Of a DNA stretch of 8,361 nucleotides, positions 1 through 6,904 are shown piece after piece. The notes below the pieces were generated by a model. It had not been told where the DNA came from. It did not search any database and saw only the letters and a program-made list of their open reading frames with translations. The position numbers and the translations under genes are program-made. The first letter of the stretch is position 1. Each line of letters starts with the position of its first letter. Source of the stretch: Desulfurellales bacterium (GTDB taxonomy: Bacteria; Campylobacterota_A; Desulfurellia; Desulfurellales; Hippeaceae); contig JAMOPP010000155.1 of NCBI GenBank assembly GCA_027064405.1, positions 1 to 8,361 on the forward strand, given 5' to 3'.

Positions 1-1
1 A

Positions 2-511
2 AATCCGGATGAACTTGAAGCAAGATTTGCCGGTCTTAATTTTATTAAATTAGATGGTAATATAGGCTGTATGGTTAATGGTGCAGGACTTGCTATGACA
101 ACTATGGATGTTATTAAACTTGCCGGCGGCGAACCTGCAAACTTCCTTGATGTTGGCGGAGAGGCTACTCCCGACACGATATCAAAGGGATTTGAAATTA
201 TTACAAGAGATCCTAAGGTAAAAGCTATCTTTATTAATATTTTTGGTGGAATTGTAAGGTGTGATAAGGTTGCAAATGGAATAATACAGGCATTAAAGAC
301 TGTGCAGGTTGACATACCTGTCGTTGTAAGATTGACGGGAATGAATAAAGCGGAAGGAATGGAGATATTAAAGAAAGCTCCTATGCATTTTCATATAGCA
401 GAGGATCTTAAAGATGCCGCCACTATGGTCGCAAAATTGTCTAAAGAAGATGTAAAAACTAAAAAGTCGGCAACTGTAGCAGAAAAAAAAGCTAAAAGTG
501 AGGAGAAATAA
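2..511 (+). CDS. sucC: Succinyl-CoA ligase (ADP-forming) beta subunit, C-terminal part (5' truncated by window)
   Basis: The last 169 residues of the nucleotide- and succinate-binding beta subunit, which with SucD converts succinyl-CoA, ADP (or GDP) and phosphate to succinate, CoA and ATP/GTP in the cytoplasmic TCA cycle. The reading frame is open from the first bases, so the gene starts outside the window. Seen directly: the family block around NGAGLAM..TMDVIKLAGGEPANF, then FLDVGGEAT and the ligase signature NIFGGIVRCD, followed by PVVVRLTG. All are characteristic of the SucC C-terminal ligase domain. The domain normally ends near the stretch here reading DLKDAATMVAKLS. This protein continues for about 20 more residues rich in Lys, Ala and Glu, which is unusual. 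The stop codon directly abuts the sucD start, so the two are co-translated in one operon. Family identity is very secure; only the tail is atypical. Confidence 0.97.
   Translation, partial: NPDELEARFAGLNFIKLDGNIGCMVNGAGLAMTTMDVIKLAGGEPANFLDVGGEATPDTISKGFEIITRDPKVKAIFINIFGGIVRCDKVANGIIQALKTVQVDIPVVVRLTGMNKAEGMEILKKAPMHFHIAEDLKDAATMVAKLSKEDVKTKKSATVAEKKAKSEEK
501..505 (+). promoter_or_regulatory. Ribosome binding site of sucD inside the sucC end
   Basis: AGGAG lies 6 bases before the sucD ATG, within the last codons of sucC. It supports the ATG at 512 and tight translational coupling of the two subunits, which are needed in equal amounts. Confidence 0.8.
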
Positions 512-1399
512 ATGTCTGTTTGTGTATATAGAACAAGTAGGGTTGTTGTTCAAGGTATAACGGGTAAGGAAGGAAGTTATCATGCTCTTGCCTGCAAACA
601 GTATGGGACAAAGGTTGTAGCTGGAGCAACGCCGGGGAAGGGCGGTCAAAAATTAGGTGATATTCCTGTGTACAACACGATGGAAGAAGCTGTTCATAGT
701 ACTCACGCCAATGTAAGTTTAATCTTTGTGCCACCTCCATTTGCAGCTGATGCTATTTTGGAGGCGGTAGGCAGCGGTGTAAAAACAATAGTGTGCATCA
801 CGGAAGGAATACCGGTTCTTGATATGGTGAAAGTAAAAAGGGTTATAGAGAAAGAGGGTATTACGCTTATAGGTCCGAACTGTCCCGGTATTATAACACC
901 CGGTGCGACAAAGATAGGTATTATGCCCGGACATATATTTAAAAGGGGTAGTATAGGTATAATTTCAAGGAGCGGAACTTTATTGTATGAAACGGCAGAT
1001 CAAATTACAAAAGCCGGACTTGGGCAGTCAACTTGTGTTGGAATAGGCGGAGACCCCATTATTGGGACGGATTATGTATATTGGTTAGAGCAATTTGAAG
1101 CTGATCCTGAAACAGAGGCTGTAATGATGGTCGGTGAAATCGGCGGAAATGCAGAAGAGGTAGCGGCAGAATATATAAAAAGAGAGATGAAAAAACCCGT
1201 TTTTGCCTTCATAGCAGGTAGAACGGCACCTCCGGGAAGAAGAATGGGCCACGCCGGTGCTATTATTATGGGCAAAAGCGGAACAGCGGAGTATAAGTAT
1301 AAGGTTTTGAAGGAAGCAGGCGTTCACATTATAGAAAATCCGGGTTATATGGGTGAGACTATACATAAAGTGTTGAAAGAAAATTATGGCATAGGTTAG
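512..1399 (+). CDS. sucD: Succinyl-CoA ligase (ADP-forming) alpha subunit
   Basis: The CoA-binding, phosphohistidine-carrying subunit of succinyl-CoA ligase; it pairs with SucC for substrate-level phosphorylation in the TCA cycle. At 295 residues it is near the usual length (about 290). Seen in order: an N-terminal CoA-binding Rossmann fold with VVQGITGKEG (about 12-21) and GATPGKGGQ (38-46), the block GPNCPGIITPG (121-131), and the ligase domain with GIGGDP (177-182) and GEIGG (208-212). The active-site loop GRRMGHAGAIIMGKSGTAE has His247 as the expected phosphorylated histidine (position by alignment from memory to E. coli His246). The start is supported by a Shine-Dalgarno 6 bases upstream and by the zero-base junction with sucC. 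A strong terminator follows the stop codon, so the sucCD transcript probably ends here. Nothing is missing or disrupted. Confidence 0.98.
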   Translation: MSVCVYRTSRVVVQGITGKEGSYHALACKQYGTKVVAGATPGKGGQKLGDIPVYNTMEEAVHSTHANVSLIFVPPPFAADAILEAVGSGVKTIVCITEGIPVLDMVKVKRVIEKEGITLIGPNCPGIITPGATKIGIMPGHIFKRGSIGIISRSGTLLYETADQITKAGLGQSTCVGIGGDPIIGTDYVYWLEQFEADPETEAVMMVGEIGGNAEEVAAEYIKREMKKPVFAFIAGRTAPPGRRMGHAGAIIMGKSGTAEYKYKVLKEAGVHIIENPGYMGETIHKVLKENYGIG

Positions 1400-1404
1400 T
1401 TAAT

Positions 1405-1431
1405 AAAAGGCAGACGATTTCTGCCTTTTTT
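1405..1431 (+). terminator. Intrinsic terminator of sucCD
   Basis: A perfect 10-bp stem, AAAAGGCAGA (1405-1414) pairing with TCTGCCTTTT (1420-1429) around a 5-base loop, runs into a T tract (1426-1431) and then further T-rich sequence. This is a textbook rho-independent terminator starting 6 bases after the sucD stop. Its 3' edge lies only about 10 bases from the next start codon. Confidence 0.9.
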
Positions 1432-1440
1432 CTTTTATAT

Positions 1441-2559
1441 ATGACAAAAAAAGATTACTTGTTCAAGATATATTTTCTTTATAGATTGTTGATTTTTGTC
1501 ATATTTGCTATTATCATTTTTCAAAATCAAAAAAATATCACTCAATTTAATATACTTTTTTTTGCAACTTATCTGTTTGCAATTTCCGTATCATTAAATA
1601 TAGATAATATTTATTTTAAACTTCTTATTTCAATATTGGATATTCTTTTCATCTATTTCCTTGTATATATGCTTAAAATAAATATATTAATAGCCTTTAC
1701 TACCGTTCCTATATTTTTTTCGTGCATATACATAAATTCAATTTTTTCCATTGTATTGTTTGTTCTCGCAATTGCAATGGTATCTTTTTATAGTGATGTT
1801 AATATGATACTTGCGTTTATAGCTTACTCCGCATCGTATGCAACATCCTATCTTTTAAACAATTTACTCGAAAATCAAAAAGTTCTCGAAACAAGACTGG
1901 CGTTTGAGGAGGAGTTTAAAGATAAATTATCAATAGCGTCAAGATTGTCTTTAGAGTTTGCACATGAAATTCGTAACCCCTTAATGGGTATATCAGGGGC
2001 TTTAGAGATAATAAAGAGCAATAAAAATATACAAACTCAAGAAAAAATGATTGCATTGGCAGAAAAGGAGATTGAAAGAGCCAAAAAATTAACCGGGGAT
2101 TTTTTGAGTTTCGAAAAAACAATGAATGGCTTGAAAATAGAGATGAATATAGTGGATTTTATAGAAGAGTTTGCAGAAAACAGAAGAATGGTTAATAATA
2201 TAAAAATCGGTGTGAAAGCTAAAGAAAAAAATATTTGCATAATGGGCGATGTGGATATGCTCACAAGAATGTTTGAAAATTTGCTTAAAAATTCTATTGA
2301 AGCGAAAGCTGAGAATGTAACCGTTAAAATTAAGAAAAATAGAGGTAATGCTGAAATAATTTTTGAAGATGACGGTGAAGGTGTAAAAATAACGGAAAAT
2401 GCCGGTAAAATATTTATGCCTTTTGTTACAACAAAAGAGTACGGAACGGGTTTAGGTCTTTCCATATGCAGAAAAATATCGGAATTTCATAAAGGTTCTA
2501 TAGAATTATTTTCTAAAAACTCGTTTAAAATAATTTTGAAAGGCTGCAGTGATGAATAA
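1441..2559 (+). CDS. Membrane-bound sensor histidine kinase (PilS/NtrB-like)
   Basis: A 372-residue inner-membrane sensor kinase that should autophosphorylate and pass phosphate to the response regulator encoded next. The first ~140 residues form about six hydrophobic helices (roughly 15-28, 36-52, 58-79, 82-97, 99-116, 120-138) with short loops and no large periplasmic or PAS domain. The signal is therefore sensed in or at the membrane. A short linker (about 140-165) leads to the H-box LEFAHEIRNP with phosphoacceptor His175. The ATPase domain shows the N-box ENLLKNSIEA (279-288), the G1 box EDDGEGV (309-315), the F-box region MPFVTTK (326-332) and the G2 box GTGLGL (335-340). All catalytic motifs look intact. 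The ATG at 1441 is the first usable start, but it has no Shine-Dalgarno and follows directly on a terminator; TTG at 1459 is an alternative. The helix-plus-kinase layout resembles PilS, but no pilus genes are nearby, so the stimulus is unknown. Confidence 0.93.
   Translation: MTKKDYLFKIYFLYRLLIFVIFAIIIFQNQKNITQFNILFFATYLFAISVSLNIDNIYFKLLISILDILFIYFLVYMLKINILIAFTTVPIFFSCIYINSIFSIVLFVLAIAMVSFYSDVNMILAFIAYSASYATSYLLNNLLENQKVLETRLAFEEEFKDKLSIASRLSLEFAHEIRNPLMGISGALEIIKSNKNIQTQEKMIALAEKEIERAKKLTGDFLSFEKTMNGLKIEMNIVDFIEEFAENRRMVNNIKIGVKAKEKNICIMGDVDMLTRMFENLLKNSIEAKAENVTVKIKKNRGNAEIIFEDDGEGVKITENAGKIFMPFVTTKEYGTGLGLSICRKISEFHKGSIELFSKNSFKIILKGCSDE
2539..2543 (+). promoter_or_regulatory. Ribosome binding site of the response regulator
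   Basis: AAAGG lies inside the end of the kinase gene, 8 bases before ATG 2552 and 5 bases before an in-frame GTG at 2549. Both spacings work. The ATG is chosen because it is the stronger start and gives the usual short N-terminus before the receiver domain. Confidence 0.6.
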
Positions 2560-3907
2560 AAACTCTATCTTAATTGTTGATGACGAAGAAAGTATAAGAG
2601 AGGTTGTAGGGGAATATTTAAGCTCTTTAAACTATAAGGTATTTTTTGCCGAAAAACTAAAAGATATTAAAAAAATAAACAATGTGGATATTGTGCTTCT
2701 TGATGCAAAATTACCTGATGCCAATGGTATAGATTCTATAAAAGAGGTGAAAGATAGGTTTAAACAAAGCGAGATTATTATAATTACGGCTTTTGAGAAA
2801 GACGCCAAAAGTGCGGTTAAGGCTTTAAAGAATGGGGCTTTTGACTATCTTGTAAAGCCTTTTAAATTTGAAGAGCTCTCTGCAATTATAGAAAAAGCTT
2901 TGGATAAGGTTGATTTAAAAAAAGAAAATGAAAGGTTAAAGGATAAAATAGAAATTATAAATAGCGGATTTCACGGTATGATAGGCTTAAACAGTGAGAT
3001 GCGAAGTATCTATGCAAAGATAGAAAAAGTTGCTCAAACAAATTTATCCGTTTTGATTGAAGGAGAAAGTGGTACGGGCAAAGAACTGTGTGCCAATGCA
3101 ATACATACATTAAGCGGTAAAAAGGGCAAATTTATAACGATAAATTGTGCAGCCATACCAAACCATTTACTTGAAAGTGAACTGTTTGGCTACGAAAAAG
3201 GAGCCTTCAGCGGTGCAGTGAATACTAAAAAGGGTCTTTTTGAAGAGGCTGACAAGGGTAGTGTTTTTCTCGACGAAATAGGGGATATGCCACTTGAATT
3301 ACAGTCGAAACTTTTAAGATTTCTTGAAAATATGGAAATTAAACGATTGGGTGATAATGTTTCGAGAAAGGTTGAAGTAAGAATTATCTCCGCAACGAAT
3401 AAAAATTTAGAACAGCTCGTAGAGAAGAATCTTTTTAGGGAAGATTTGTATTATAGGCTGAACGGTTTTGTGATAAAATTGCCGGCTTTAAGGTTTAGAA
3501 AAGAGGATATACCCATACTTGTTAAGCATTTTTTAAATAAAATAGGCAAGGAGAACAATAAAAGATATACCTTAAAATCCGAAGCTTTAAAAGCACTCCT
3601 TTCTTATGATTATCCCGGCAATATAAGAGAACTTAAAAATATTCTGCAGCATTCCGCACTTATGAGCGATGGAACTATAGCCTGCGAGAATCTGCCGGAT
3701 GTTCTTCAGTCACAATCATCGCATAAGCGATACGCAAAACCGGCAAATAATTTAAGCTTAGGTAAAAAAGTTGAAGAGTATGAGAAAGAGATAATTGTAG
3801 ATGCATTGAAAAGAGCCCATAACTCCAAAACCAAGGCTGCGGAAATCTTGGGTATAACTTTCCGTTCTATTCGCTACAAAATAGCAAAATATAAGATAGA
3901 GATATAG
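2552..3907 (+). CDS. NtrC-family sigma-54-dependent response regulator
   Basis: A 451-residue transcription activator, phosphorylated by the preceding kinase, that uses ATP hydrolysis to remodel sigma-54 RNA polymerase at -24/-12 promoters. Three domains are visible. The receiver (about 1-120) has acidic residues in VDDEES, phosphoacceptor Asp51 in LLDAKLPD, and Lys102 in LVKPF. The AAA+ domain (about 142-375) has Walker A GESGTGKE (171-178), the sigma-54 contact loop GAFSGA (217-222; the usual form is GAFTGA), Walker B VFLDEIGD (238-245), and arginine-finger region FREDLYYRL. The C-terminal Fis-type helix-turn-helix (about 425-447) includes KAAEILGI and RYKIAKY. The start overlaps the kinase by 8 bases, so the pair is translationally coupled. 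Sequence style is closest to PilR/NtrC/AtoC regulators; these cannot be told apart here. Targets are not evident in the window. Confidence 0.95.
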   Translation: MNKNSILIVDDEESIREVVGEYLSSLNYKVFFAEKLKDIKKINNVDIVLLDAKLPDANGIDSIKEVKDRFKQSEIIIITAFEKDAKSAVKALKNGAFDYLVKPFKFEELSAIIEKALDKVDLKKENERLKDKIEIINSGFHGMIGLNSEMRSIYAKIEKVAQTNLSVLIEGESGTGKELCANAIHTLSGKKGKFITINCAAIPNHLLESELFGYEKGAFSGAVNTKKGLFEEADKGSVFLDEIGDMPLELQSKLLRFLENMEIKRLGDNVSRKVEVRIISATNKNLEQLVEKNLFREDLYYRLNGFVIKLPALRFRKEDIPILVKHFLNKIGKENNKRYTLKSEALKALLSYDYPGNIRELKNILQHSALMSDGTIACENLPDVLQSQSSHKRYAKPANNLSLGKKVEEYEKEIIVDALKRAHNSKTKAAEILGITFRSIRYKIAKYKIEI

Positions 3908-3935
3908 GAATGTTAAGTCTATGCATCTTGTCTTC

Positions 3936-3964
3936 TTGACAAAGTGTGAGAGTTGTTTTACACT
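3936..3964 (+). promoter_or_regulatory. Sigma-70-type promoter for purH (and probably glmU)
   Basis: A perfect -35 TTGACA (3936-3941) is separated by 17 bases from TACACT (3959-3964; 4 of 6 matches to TATAAT). The predicted transcript start near 3971 leaves a leader of only about 23 bases before purH, containing the Shine-Dalgarno and too short for a purine riboswitch. This is the best promoter in the window and separates the regulator gene from the purH unit. Prediction from sequence only. Confidence 0.7.
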
Positions 3965-3965
3965 T
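3942..3965 (+). repeat. Inverted repeat over the purH promoter (possible operator)
   Basis: AAGTGT (3942-3947) and ACACTT (3960-3965) are perfect 6-base inverted arms separated by 12 bases. The left arm sits just after the -35, and the right arm covers the -10. The 18-base centre-to-centre spacing would put the arms on nearly the same DNA face, as expected of a dimeric repressor site. It does not resemble the enterobacterial PurR box. It could be chance, since each arm is only 6 bases. Confidence 0.3.
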
Positions 3966-3983
3966 GAAATAATAAAAAAGAAA

Positions 3984-3988
3984 AGGAG
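3984..3988 (+). promoter_or_regulatory. Ribosome binding site of purH
   Basis: AGGAG within AAAAGGAGT lies 5 bases before ATG 3994, a strong match that fixes the purH start. Confidence 0.8.
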
Positions 3989-3993
3989 TCAGT

Positions 3994-5499
3994 ATGGGTA
4001 AGAAGGCATTAATAAGTGTGTGGAACAAAGAAGGTGTGGTTGATATTGCAAAATTTTTAGAAGCCAAAGGCTATGAAATTTTATCAACAGGTTCTACAGG
4101 GAAATTGCTTTTGGAAAAAGGTGTAAAAGTTGTATCGGTAGAAGAGTACACTGAATATCCTGAAATGCTGAGTGGAAGGGTAAAAACACTGCATCCGAAG
4201 GTTCACGGCGGGATTTTGTTTATAAGAAATAATTTAGAGCATATAGAAACAATTAAAAAATTCAATATAGACCCGATTGATATAGTTATCGTTAATCTAT
4301 ATCCTTTTGAAGATACCGCACTTAAAACAGATAATGAAGATGAGCTGATAGAAAATATCGACATAGGCGGACCAACAATGCTCAGGTCTGCCGCTAAAAA
4401 TTTCAAGTCCGTTCTTGTTGTGTCCGATCCTAATGATTATAAGGAAGTAATGGATAATTTTGATTCAATAGATGAGGATTTTAGAAGAAGATACGCTCTA
4501 AAAACCTTTTCTAATACTGCATATTATGATTCTTTAATTATTGAAAAATTCAAATTTGAAAAAGGTCAAAATAAGGGTCTTGCTATGAAAAAAGTTCAGG
4601 ATTTAAGATACGGAGAGAATCCTCAGCAGGAGGCTGTATTCTATAAAGACCCTTTGAATATTGGAATAGCGGACGCAGAGCAGTTGCACGGAAAAGAGCT
4701 TTCGTATAACAACATACTTGATATAGATGTTGTGTATAGAATTATGATTGAATTTAAAGAAACCGTTTGCGCAATAGTAAAACATAATACTCCTTGTGGT
4801 GTGGCAACGGGTAAAAATGTGTCGGATGCTTATGAAAAAGCTTTGTCTTGCGACCCTATAAGTGCTTTTGGCGGTATAATAGGTATAAATGGAAAGATAG
4901 ATGCCGAACTTGCCAATAAAATAGGTGATAGATTTTATGAAGTTGTTGTGGCTTATGATTTCGAAGAAGAGGCGTTGAACATTTTAGAGAGAAAGAAAAA
5001 TATCAGATTATTGAAAGTGAAAAAGATAGAGCCTTATAAATTTAAAGAAGTCAAAAGCGTGCTTGGAGGCTATGTTATGCAGGGCAATGATATGCCTCAT
5101 AATTTTGAATATAGCCTTGCTTCAAACAGCACTCCGACCAATGAACAAATAAAGGATTTGGAGTTTGCATTTAAAATTGTAAAGTTTGTGAAATCAAATG
5201 CCATTGTTTATGCAAAAAACGGTAAAACTCTGGCAATAGGTGGCGGTCAAACATCCCGTATAGATTCCGCTAAATTTGCACAAATCAGGGCTAAAGAGCT
5301 AAATATAGACTTAAAAGGATGCGTGATGGCTTCTGACGGTTTTTTCCCGTTTAGAGATAGTGTTGACTTTGCGTATTCTTTGGGTGTTTCAGCTATTGTT
5401 GAACCCGGTGGTTCTATAAGGGATAATGAGGTTATAGAGGCTGCAAATGAGTATAAAATACCGCTCTTGTTTACAAGAATAAGACATTTTAGACATTAA
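3994..5499 (+). CDS. purH: Bifunctional AICAR transformylase / IMP cyclohydrolase
   Basis: Catalyses the last two steps of de novo purine synthesis. AICAR is formylated with 10-formyl-THF to FAICAR, which is then cyclised to IMP. At 501 residues it is slightly short for the family (about 510-530) but has both domains. The IMP cyclohydrolase domain (about 1-185) shows ALISVWNKEG, STGSTGK (31-37), MLSGRVKTLHPKVHGG (58-73) and IDIGGPTMLRSAAKN (122-136). The transformylase domain (about 195-501) shows DLRYGENPQQ (203-212), the catalytic Lys263-His264 pair in VKHNTPCGVA, AFGGIIG (291-297), GGGQTSRIDS (416-425), SDGFFPF (447-453), PGGSIRD (471-477) and the typical RHFRH C-terminus. It has its own promoter and a strong Shine-Dalgarno. 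glmU follows after 13 bases to its preferred start, so the two are probably one transcript. Identity is secure. Confidence 0.98.
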   Translation: MGKKALISVWNKEGVVDIAKFLEAKGYEILSTGSTGKLLLEKGVKVVSVEEYTEYPEMLSGRVKTLHPKVHGGILFIRNNLEHIETIKKFNIDPIDIVIVNLYPFEDTALKTDNEDELIENIDIGGPTMLRSAAKNFKSVLVVSDPNDYKEVMDNFDSIDEDFRRRYALKTFSNTAYYDSLIIEKFKFEKGQNKGLAMKKVQDLRYGENPQQEAVFYKDPLNIGIADAEQLHGKELSYNNILDIDVVYRIMIEFKETVCAIVKHNTPCGVATGKNVSDAYEKALSCDPISAFGGIIGINGKIDAELANKIGDRFYEVVVAYDFEEEALNILERKKNIRLLKVKKIEPYKFKEVKSVLGGYVMQGNDMPHNFEYSLASNSTPTNEQIKDLEFAFKIVKFVKSNAIVYAKNGKTLAIGGGQTSRIDSAKFAQIRAKELNIDLKGCVMASDGFFPFRDSVDFAYSLGVSAIVEPGGSIRDNEVIEAANEYKIPLLFTRIRHFRH

Positions 5500-5500
5500 T

Positions 5501-5506
5501 AAGGAG
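5501..5506 (+). promoter_or_regulatory. Ribosome binding site deciding the glmU start
   Basis: AAGGAG ends directly against an ATG at 5507, which leaves no spacing, and lies 6 bases before a second in-frame ATG at 5513. The spacing strongly favours 5513, which also gives the usual N-terminus MEAVVLAAGKSTRM. Confidence 0.85.
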
Positions 5507-5512
5507 ATGTTT

Positions 5513-6865
5513 ATGGAAGCTGTAGTGTTGGCTGCAGGAAAAAGCACGAGAATGAAATCCGAAACAAGTAAAATTTTTCATCATATTTGCGGTAAACCTG
5601 TTATATTTTATGTTTTGGAAGCCGTTAAAGAATATAAAACCCATATTGTTGTTAACAGAAGAGACATAGATAGTGTAAAAAAAATGTTTAAAAATAGTGA
5701 TGTGCATATTCAGGAGGAGCCAAATGGAACAGGCGGAGGATTAAAAGCCGCTTTAGGATTTATTAAATCTGAATATTTTGTTGTGGTGAATGGAGATACG
5801 CCTCTTATTAGACAGGAGGACATAAAGCAGGCTGAAGAAACATTTAAATATAAAGATTTGGATTGTCTTGTTATGACTTCTTATTTGGAGAATCCTTACG
5901 GATATGGAAGAATTATAAAAAATAAAGATGGGGTTAAAATTATTGAGGAAAAGGATGCTGATGATGAAACAAAGAAAATTAAAGAGATAAACAGCGGTAT
6001 ATATATTTTTAATACCGATTTTGCCAAAGAGAACATCATAAAAATTATGAATAACAATAAATCCAGGGAGTATTATCTGACCGACTTGGTTCAATTTTCA
6101 GAAAAAACCGACACGCTGATTATAGATAAAGAGAATGTGATGGGAATTAATACAAGAGCCCAGCTTTATGAGGCAAGAAAAATGATGCAGATGAGAATTA
6201 TTGAAAACTTCGATTCGGTAACATTTATATCTCCCGAGTCAACACATGTCAATTATGGTGTGGAGATAGGCAAAGATAGTGTCATATTTCCAAATGTGCA
6301 TTTAAGAAATAAAACAAGAATAGGCAAAAGCTGTATTGTTGATACAGGAAGTGTTATATGTGACTCTATTATTCGGGACAATGTTCATATAGAGCCGTAC
6401 TGTGTGATAGAAGCCAGTCTCATAGATAGCAATTCCCAAATAGGTCCCTTTGCTCATCTTAGACCTCAATCGGATATAAAAGAGAATGTTAAGATAGGTA
6501 ATTTTGTAGAAGTTAAAAAATCGACTTTGAGCAAAGGGACAAAAGCAAGTCACCTAAGTTATATAGGGGATGCCGAACTTGGTGAGGATGTTAATGTAGG
6601 ATGCGGAACCATAACCTGTAATTACGATGGATATAAAAAGAATAAAACAATAATAGGCGACAGGGTTTTTATAGGTTCTGACACGCAGCTTGTTGCTCCT
6701 GTCACTGTTGAACACGACTCTTTGATAGCAGCCGGCACAACGGTTACTAAATATGTTGAGCCATATTCACTGGTTTTATCGAGGGTTCCGCAGGTGAATA
6801 AGGAGGGATGGGTTAAGAAATACAGAGAAATTATGGAAAAAAAATGTAAATCAAAAAAGGATTAA
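5513..6865 (+). CDS. glmU: Bifunctional GlcN-1-P acetyltransferase / GlcNAc-1-P uridyltransferase
   Basis: Makes UDP-GlcNAc, the precursor of peptidoglycan and lipopolysaccharide, in the cytoplasm by acetylating GlcN-1-P and then transferring UMP. 450 residues from ATG 5513, close to the family norm. The N-terminal pyrophosphorylase domain (about 1-225) has the nucleotide loop LAAGKSTRMKS, PNGTGGG (70-76), NGDTPL (93-98), EEKDA (145-149) and REYYLTD (185-191). The C-terminal left-handed beta-helix (about 240-430) has hexapeptide repeats, GPFAHLRPQ (311-319), the acetyltransferase catalytic His347 in SHLSYIGDAELG, VGCGTITCNYDG (362-373) and IGSDTQLVAPV (387-397). Two small departures from the common pattern: GTGG where GTGHA is usual, and Ser before the catalytic His where Asn is common. 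Neither removes a known catalytic residue. Probably co-transcribed with purH. Confidence 0.97.
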   Translation: MEAVVLAAGKSTRMKSETSKIFHHICGKPVIFYVLEAVKEYKTHIVVNRRDIDSVKKMFKNSDVHIQEEPNGTGGGLKAALGFIKSEYFVVVNGDTPLIRQEDIKQAEETFKYKDLDCLVMTSYLENPYGYGRIIKNKDGVKIIEEKDADDETKKIKEINSGIYIFNTDFAKENIIKIMNNNKSREYYLTDLVQFSEKTDTLIIDKENVMGINTRAQLYEARKMMQMRIIENFDSVTFISPESTHVNYGVEIGKDSVIFPNVHLRNKTRIGKSCIVDTGSVICDSIIRDNVHIEPYCVIEASLIDSNSQIGPFAHLRPQSDIKENVKIGNFVEVKKSTLSKGTKASHLSYIGDAELGEDVNVGCGTITCNYDGYKKNKTIIGDRVFIGSDTQLVAPVTVEHDSLIAAGTTVTKYVEPYSLVLSRVPQVNKEGWVKKYREIMEKKCKSKKD

Positions 6866-6904
6866 ACTAATAGAGCAAAAATTTTTCTTTGCAGTCAATT
6901 TATA

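Noticed and set aside
1373..1405. Promoter in the end of sucD for the kinase gene (TTGAAA with weak -10)
   Set aside because: No -10 with acceptable match at 16-18 base spacing, and any transcript would run straight into the terminator at 1405-1431.
2037..2465. 142-residue open frame on the minus strand
   Set aside because: It lies wholly inside the kinase gene, whose catalytic motifs are intact on the + strand; the composition (Ile/Phe/Ser-rich) is what antisense of AT-rich coding DNA gives.
2549..2551. GTG as the response regulator start
   Set aside because: Spacing is possible, but it adds only one residue before a stronger ATG with good spacing; kept as an alternative only.
3928..3942. 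Small hairpin TTGTC/GACAA after the response regulator gene as a terminator
   Set aside because: Only 5 bp, no T tract follows, and it overlaps the -35 of the purH promoter.
3965..3993. Purine riboswitch upstream of purH
   Set aside because: The predicted leader is about 23 bases, far shorter than any known purine aptamer, and no stem pattern is present.
5507..5509. Upstream ATG as the glmU start
   Set aside because: It touches the Shine-Dalgarno with no spacing; ATG 5513 has ideal spacing and the family-typical N-terminus.
6875..6892. GCAAA/TTTGC hairpin between glmU and the ClC gene as a terminator
   Set aside because: The stem is only 5 bp of mostly A-T pairs, with no T tract after it; transcription probably continues into the ClC gene.
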